A DNA stretch of 64,000 bases from Marchantia polymorpha subsp. ruderalis (Eukaryota; Streptophyta; Marchantiopsida; Marchantiales; Marchantiaceae): contig AP031354.1 of assembly GCA_037833965.1 (NCBI GenBank), positions 20,314,001-20,378,000 of the forward strand, given 5' to 3'. Below are positions 63,388 through 64,000 of the stretch, piece after piece. A program made the position numbers and the translations under genes. Every line of letters starts with the position of its first letter. Within the stretch, counting starts at the first letter, position 1. The notes beneath the pieces were generated by a model. The model was not told the DNA's origin, made no database searches, and was given only the letters and a program-made list of their open reading frames with translations.

Positions 63388-64000
63388 TAGTTCCAGGCGT
63401 TTTGCCTGGGGTTCTTTCCCATCAGAAGTGCAGATCAGGAACCCATTTCCTTTGCGTGTTTGTGTCCTTGAGCTCTGTCACCACGCACGAGGAGTTACAA
63501 CTTAGCGTTCTGCATTTTGTAGCTGAAGGCCTGCGGCCGAATGTTCAGAGCTAGTACATTGGTTAGAGACTTGAGTAGTTCGGAACTGCACCTGCGGGTG
63601 ACTGCCGATGCTCAGAGCCAGTGACTAGTTAGATACTTGAACAGTTTCGCCCCTACACCTTCGAGTGTTTCTTTCTGATTGTACTCCTTTGGGATTTTTC
63701 CCCTGAATGCCAAAGTGAAGTTTTGCTACTTCGTGTAAGCCTTGGTTGTAAATTCAGGTTACGCTGCAGCAGGTGCCTTGAGGGTAACCCCTGTAGTATT
63801 TCTGGGAATGACAAGTGCCTGAGAATTCAAACTCTTCAATAGACTGTTGTTGTGTTACTGGAATGTTTCACAGTGAGTCCTTCAGTGCGGACCTGTGTTC
63901 TCTGCGCGTTTTGTGAGTTGAGAGTGTTGTTCACCGCGTATGAGTGACTTCGATCCGAAGTAGGCAGTCCAAACCGGGTTTCCTACGCTAGCAGCAAGCT

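Larger units (their letters stand above)
39774..64000 (+). mobile_element. Nearly complete family 1 element with intact gag-pro, pol and U3 gene
   Basis: 5' LTR 39774-45230, internal region 45231-51026 and 3' LTR from 51027. The 3' LTR is interrupted by a family 2 element (54213-62064) and continues past the window end; by comparison it should end near 64357. Without the insertion the element is about 16.7 kb, two thirds of it LTR. The LTRs differ at only a few visible places (an 18-bp duplication near 53690, a Val/Ala codon near 53217, two changes near 63193), so the insertion is young. The left flank (GCCTC, 39769-39773) is inside another family 1 LTR. Confidence 0.9.
62065..64000 (+). repeat. 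3' LTR of the intact family 1 element, part 2 (to window end)
   Basis: Collinear with 42938-44873 with no length change. It contains the end of the U3 gene, the TATA box (63381-63387) and part of U5. The LTR end is outside the window. Confidence 0.95.

Overview
The window looks like a transposon-rich stretch of a land-plant nuclear genome. The host DNA is AT-rich. It carries split genes with GT..AG introns, including exons that look like the 9-1-1 clamp gene HUS1 and a TGN-golgin-like coiled-coil gene. The retroelements are Ty3/gypsy type and use tRNA-Asp and tRNA-Glu primer sites of plant sequence. The exact lineage cannot be told from the sequence; nothing here is bacterial.

About two thirds of the window is nested LTR retrotransposons of two families. 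Family 1 (tRNA-Asp primer site, LTRs starting TGTGGTA and ending TTACA) appears as: the 3' end of a + strand element (1-5285); a degenerate - strand element (5286-11595) that the first one interrupted; a truncated - strand LTR carrying minisatellites (11936-13740); a - strand LTR fragment (29287-32112); a + strand LTR (32113-37447); another - strand LTR fragment (37448-39773); and a nearly complete + strand element (39774 to beyond 64000) with intact gag-pro and pol. Family 2 (tRNA-Glu primer site) is one complete 7852-bp element (54213-62064) with two 861-bp LTRs that look identical. It sits inside the 3' LTR of the intact family 1 element, flanked by a 4-bp duplication (GATC).

The most unusual feature is the family 1 LTR. 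It is about 5.3-5.5 kb, nearly as long as the 5.8-kb internal region, and it encodes a large protein (1065 codons in the intact copy). The gene lies upstream of the LTR TATA box and so in U3. The genomic RNA would therefore carry it once, after pol. Its N-terminal globular region and C-terminal coiled coil are conserved between two diverged subfamilies, while the linker between them is full of short GC-rich palindromes. The gag-pro and pol frames of the same family are separated by one UAG in the context UAG-CAA-UUA, the tobacco-mosaic-virus type of leaky stop. That context is kept in two diverged copies. Together these suggest gag-pro, gag-pro-pol by readthrough, and a separate U3-encoded accessory protein.

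The host part (11596-29286, interrupted) holds an about 118-bp AT-rich satellite in several arrays, one with a 297-bp higher-order unit. It also has three copies of a promoter plus signal-peptide first exon next to those arrays, a coiled-coil gene with six homogenised 84-residue repeats and a stray inverted copy of one repeat, a probably broken HUS1-like 5' end next to a 35-bp-arm hairpin, and a perfect 21-bp-arm hairpin. Long stretches at 17150-18870 and 25294-27405 show no gene I can support.
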